Origin: Iamia sp. SCSIO 61187
Lineage (GTDB): Bacteria > Actinomycetota > Acidimicrobiia > Acidimicrobiales > Iamiaceae
NCBI RefSeq assembly: GCF_019443745.1
Contig: NZ_CP050948.1
Span: 4,716,001-4,780,000, forward strand
DNA length: 64,000 nucleotides
Direction of reading: 5' to 3'
Shown: positions 61,444-64,000 of the stretch, in pieces
Position numbering within the stretch: position 1 is the stretch's first letter
Layout of the letters: every line of letters starts with the position of its first letter
Notes under the pieces: generated by a model
Told to the model about the DNA's origin: nothing
The model's database searches: none
What the model saw: only the letters and a program-made list of their open reading frames with translations
Program-made: the position numbers and the translations under genes

Positions 61444-61916
61444 GCCCCCTCCAGGCCCGCGACCCCAACGAGTCCGAGGACCTGCAGGACGCGTCCCAGG
61501 CGGGAGAGGGGGTCCCGGGGCTCACCGAGATCGACCACATCGCCATCGCCGTCCACGACCTGCCCGGCGCCCTGGACACCTACCGCGAGGCGTTCGGGGC
61601 GGTGGTCGAGCACCGGGAGGAGCTGGTCGACGAGGGCGTCGAGGTGGCCCTGCTGAAGGTGGCCGAGAGCTACGTGCAGCTGCTCACGCCGACCCACGAC
61701 GACTCGGAGCTGTCGGTGTTCCTCGAGGAGCGGGGCGAGGGCCTGCACCACGTCGGGTTCCGGGTCGACGACGTGGCCGCCGTGCTCGACGTCCTCGCCG
61801 CCCAGGGCTACGAGCTGGTCGACGAGGAGCCCCGTCCGGGCAGCCGCGGCACGCTGATCGCCTTCGTGCACCCCCGCGCCATGCACGGCACGCTCATCTG
61901 CCTCGTCGAGGAGTAG
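61440..61916 (+). CDS. mce: Methylmalonyl-CoA epimerase
   Basis: 158 residues. VOC fold with the MCE pattern: IDHIAIAVHDLPGALDTYRE, FGAVVEHREEL, VALLKVAESYVQLLTPTHDD, GEGLHHVGFRVDDVAAVLDV and HGTLICLVEE, with metal ligands His in DHIA and HHVG and Glu at the end. The N-terminal 28 residues are an extension. It interconverts (R)- and (S)-methylmalonyl-CoA, and in some pathways ethylmalonyl-CoA. Its place at the end of a copper operon is odd. Confidence 0.88.
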   Translation: MSPLQARDPNESEDLQDASQAGEGVPGLTEIDHIAIAVHDLPGALDTYREAFGAVVEHREELVDEGVEVALLKVAESYVQLLTPTHDDSELSVFLEERGEGLHHVGFRVDDVAAVLDVLAAQGYELVDEEPRPGSRGTLIAFVHPRAMHGTLICLVEE

Positions 61917-62301
61917 GGCGACCGATGCCGAGCCGGGTGCGGAAGCGGCCGGCCCCCTCCACCTCGACGCCCGGGGGCAGGCGGGCGACCAGGCCCCGGT
62001 CCGAGGTGACCACGGTGAGGGCGGGCTCGTCGGCGTAGGTCTCGTCGACCACCTCCACGATGCGATCGTCGGCGGCGTCGCGCCCGGCCCGCCGGGCGAA
62101 GTCCACGGTGAGGTTCCCGCCGGCGAGCTCGGCCATCCGGGGCTCGTGGCGCCCGTCGAACACCACGGTGACAGCGTCGTCGTGGGTCCGGGCCCACTCG
62201 GCGATGGCCTGGGTCAGCCGGACCGACGCGCCGACGGGATCGTTCCACCAGCCGTCGGCGCCCGCCCCCATGACGTTGTTCCCGTCGACGAGCCAGAGCA
62301 C
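61894..62301 (-). CDS. NYN-domain (YacP-like) predicted RNA-binding nuclease
   Basis: 135 residues from GTG 62301. PIN-like NYN fold: LWLVDGNNVMGAGADGWWND, TVVFDGRHEP, AADDRIVEVVDETY and LTVVTSDRGLVARLPPGVEV, with the acidic residues in place. The C-terminus (FRTRLGIGRPTPRRGR) is basic. Its 3' end overlaps that of the convergent epimerase gene by 23 bases. It lies four bases after the LysE gene. Confidence 0.8.
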   Translation of the reverse strand: MLWLVDGNNVMGAGADGWWNDPVGASVRLTQAIAEWARTHDDAVTVVFDGRHEPRMAELAGGNLTVDFARRAGRDAADDRIVEVVDETYADEPALTVVTSDRGLVARLPPGVEVEGAGRFRTRLGIGRPTPRRGR

Positions 62302-62305
62302 GGTC

Positions 62306-62944
62306 TCAGTCGGCCCGACCGGAGAGGGCGAGGCGCACGCCGAGCCCGACCATCACCAGTCCGCCGGTGCCGCCGAGGGTCGACAGCCGGCGCGGTGATC
62401 GGGCCAGCCAGCCCCGGGCGGTGCCGGCCATCAGCCCCCAGGCGCCGTCCGAGACCAGGGCGATGCCGACGAAGATGAGACCGAGGACGGCCATCTGGAG
62501 CGGCACCGGGCCGCCGTCGGGGTCGACGAACTGGGTGAGGATGGCGGCGAAGAAGACGATCACCTTGGGGTTCGCCACGCCGACGACGTAGCCGTCGAGC
62601 AGCAGGCGCCGGTAGGACCGGGCCGGCACCACCCCACCGGCCGTCAGGTGGAGCGCACGGCGGTGCCGGAAGGCTTGGACGCCGAGGTAGACGAGGTAGG
62701 CCGCGCCGACCAGCTTGACCGCCGTGTACACGGCGACCGACCGCTGCACGAGGGCGCCCAGCCCGGCGGCCACCAAGATCACCTGGGTGTAGGCGCCGGC
62801 GGCGTTGCCGACGACGGTCAGCACCGCGGCCCGCCGCCCGAGCGCCACCCCGCGGCTGACCACGAACATGACGCTCGGCCCGGGGACGACGATCAGCAGG
62901 GACGCCGTCGCCGCGAACGTCACCAGGGCGTGCGTCGACACCAT
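62306..62944 (-). CDS. LysE/RhtB-family exporter
   Basis: 212 residues from ATG 62944, eight bases after TACGGT (62953-62958). Six membrane helices; family blocks VVPGPSVMFVVSRGVALGRR, AGAYTQVILVAAGLGAL, KLVGAAYLVYLGVQAFRHR and VGVANPKVIVFFAAILTQFV. It exports amino acids such as Lys, Arg, Thr or homoserine lactones. Substrate unknown. Probable operon with the NYN gene. Confidence 0.88.
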   Translation of the reverse strand: MVSTHALVTFAATASLLIVVPGPSVMFVVSRGVALGRRAAVLTVVGNAAGAYTQVILVAAGLGALVQRSVAVYTAVKLVGAAYLVYLGVQAFRHRRALHLTAGGVVPARSYRRLLLDGYVVGVANPKVIVFFAAILTQFVDPDGGPVPLQMAVLGLIFVGIALVSDGAWGLMAGTARGWLARSPRRLSTLGGTGGLVMVGLGVRLALSGRAD

Positions 62945-63124
62945 GGCGCCGGACCGTACTGGCGGCGTCCGGACCGCACAGCCTCGTTTCGGGTCGCCGG
63001 ACCGCCCGCGACGTGCACGGTCGGCCTGGCGGCAGCCTCAGGGGCTCGGGAGGTCAGCGCCAGCCCGAGCCGGCGAGGGCCGCGAGCCCCGGCGGGAGGG
63101 AGTCCGGCCCCATCCGCCCGGGCC

Positions 63125-64000
63125 CTACGACGCGGTCCTCCGGAAGAGCGTGATCTTGTCCTCGCCGACCTTCTCCCGGAACTCGGGGTCGTCGATGCCG
63201 AGGCCCTCCTCCGGGGCCAGGCACAGGACACCGGCCTTGCCCTCGATCTCGTTCTTGTGGACGGCGAGGGCGGCGGCTCCGGTGTCCTCGAGCGAGTACA
63301 CCTTCGACAGGAGGGGCTGGATCTTGCCGTCGGCGATGAGCTGGTTGGCCGCCCACGCCTCCTTGTAGTTGGCGAAGTGCGAGCTGACGATGCTCTTGAG
63401 CTTCATCCAGAGGTGGCGGTTGTCGTACTCGATCATGTAGCCGCTGGTGGCGGCGCAGGTGACGATCTTGCCGCCGCGGGCGGCGGCGAACACCGAGGCG
63501 CCGAAGGTCTGGCGGCCGGGGTGCTCGAACACGGTGTCGACGTCGCGGCCGATCAGGTCGCGGATGTCCTTGCCCAGGCGCCGCCACTCCTTCTCGTCCT
63601 GGGTGTGCTCGTCCTTCCAGAACTGGTAGCCGGCGGCCTTGCGGTCGATGACGTGCTCGCAGCCCATGTCCCGGAGGAGCTGGGCCCGCTCGGGCGAGGA
63701 GACCACGCCGACGGGGATGCCGCCACCGTTGAGGACGTACTGGACGGCGTAGCCGCCGATGCCGCCGGTGGCGCCCCAGATGAGGACGGCCTGGCCCTGC
63801 TTGAGGTCGCCGGCGTGGGGGCTGACGATCATCCGGTACGAGGTCGAGTTGCACAGGGCGTTGCAGGCCGCCTCCTCCCAGGTGAGGTGGGCCGGCTTGG
63901 GCATCAGCTGGTTGGCCTTGACGACGGTGAGGTCGGCGAGGCTGCCGAAGTTGGTCTCGAAGCCCCAGATGCGCTGGTTGGCGGCGAGCATCGAGTCGTC
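63125..64000 (-). CDS. ccr: Crotonyl-CoA carboxylase/reductase, C-terminal part (runs off the window)
   Basis: About 292 residues of the C-terminal part; the start lies beyond 64000. Medium-chain dehydrogenase fold with NADPH-binding LIWGATGGIGGYAVQYVLNG, preceded by NQRIWGFETNFGSLADLTVV and EEAACNALCNSTSYRMIV, and followed by DKIVEHPGR-like FEHPGRQTFGASVFAAARGG, CAATSGYMIEYDNRHLWMKL, IVSSHFANYKEAWAAN and LEDTGAAALAVHKNEIEGKA, all characteristic of Ccr. It makes ethylmalonyl-CoA from crotonyl-CoA, CO2 and NADPH. Confidence 0.92.
   Translation of the reverse strand, partial: DDSMLAANQRIWGFETNFGSLADLTVVKANQLMPKPAHLTWEEAACNALCNSTSYRMIVSPHAGDLKQGQAVLIWGATGGIGGYAVQYVLNGGGIPVGVVSSPERAQLLRDMGCEHVIDRKAAGYQFWKDEHTQDEKEWRRLGKDIRDLIGRDVDTVFEHPGRQTFGASVFAAARGGKIVTCAATSGYMIEYDNRHLWMKLKSIVSSHFANYKEAWAANQLIADGKIQPLLSKVYSLEDTGAAALAVHKNEIEGKAGVLCLAPEEGLGIDDPEFREKVGEDKITLFRRTAS

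Overview
This is a very GC-rich chromosomal window with about 62 protein-coding genes packed at high density. They are often joined by ATGA or GTGA stop/start overlaps. Several features point to an actinobacterium: a mycothiol-dependent maleylpyruvate-isomerase-type protein, an acyl-CoA carboxylase with its own small epsilon subunit, a BldD-like regulator, F420-type luciferase-family oxidoreductases, a LigC-type DNA ligase, and many genes that start 6-8 bases after a TANNNT -10 box (leaderless transcripts). An Acidimicrobiia-like lineage is my guess from the overall feel and is not proven here. No rRNA, tRNA or CRISPR array was seen.

Layout. 1-9.5 kb: two CNNM/HlyC-type CBS membrane proteins, a GGDEF-EAL c-di-GMP protein whose N-terminus is frameshifted, a 5'-3' exonuclease, a PQQ-type sugar dehydrogenase lipoprotein and a LigC-like ligase. 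9.6-19.2 kb: a 56-bp tandem repeat array, an MDMPI-family protein, acyl-CoA carboxylase beta plus epsilon, a GT-C-like membrane protein, Maf, DusB, a metallophosphoesterase and a class III CoA-transferase. 19.3-20.6 kb: IS110-family element, copy A. 20.8-26.8 kb: two degenerate GGDEF proteins, Aat, a hydroxyacyl-CoA dehydrogenase, a TauE/SafE transporter, a second 56-bp array and a peptidase-E-like protein. 26.9-36.7 kb: cyclophilin, BldD-like regulator, LysS, LysC, Asd, an LLM oxidoreductase and catalase. 36.8-50.6 kb: MarR/amidohydrolase pair, RecQ, methyltransferase/VOC, AI-2E and EamA transporters, XRE-cupin regulator, HrpB, a DsbB/thioredoxin pair and a VOC/sigma-factor pair. 50.7-55.1 kb: LLM oxidoreductase, MeaB, MarR/cupin pair, an ASCH-like protein and a nuclease lipoprotein. 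55.3-56.6 kb: IS110 copy B, opposite in orientation to copy A. 56.7-64 kb: ABC transporter, CopC-CopD fusion operon ending in methylmalonyl-CoA epimerase, NYN protein, LysE exporter and the C-terminal part of crotonyl-CoA carboxylase/reductase.

Themes. Enzymes of C4/C5 acyl-CoA metabolism recur without forming one operon: crotonyl-CoA carboxylase/reductase, epimerase, MeaB, carboxylase beta and epsilon, hydroxybutyryl-CoA dehydrogenase and CoA-transferase. They suggest an ethylmalonyl- or methylmalonyl-CoA route. A second theme is c-di-GMP: one GGDEF-EAL protein, two degenerate GGDEF proteins and a BldD-like regulator with an RGD-x8-RTDD signature.

The most interesting non-coding signals are three. 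(1) The two IS110 copies carry a 5' non-coding stretch in which target and donor guides of a bridge RNA can be read directly. Their target is a repeat found just after stop codons, and an unoccupied copy lies at 24.0-24.2 kb. (2) Two arrays of a 56-bp unit each end in a gene's -10 box with identical spacing, as if an operator-promoter had been multiplied. (3) A family of perfect palindromes with core GTGCC-A/T-GGCAC lies between genes.
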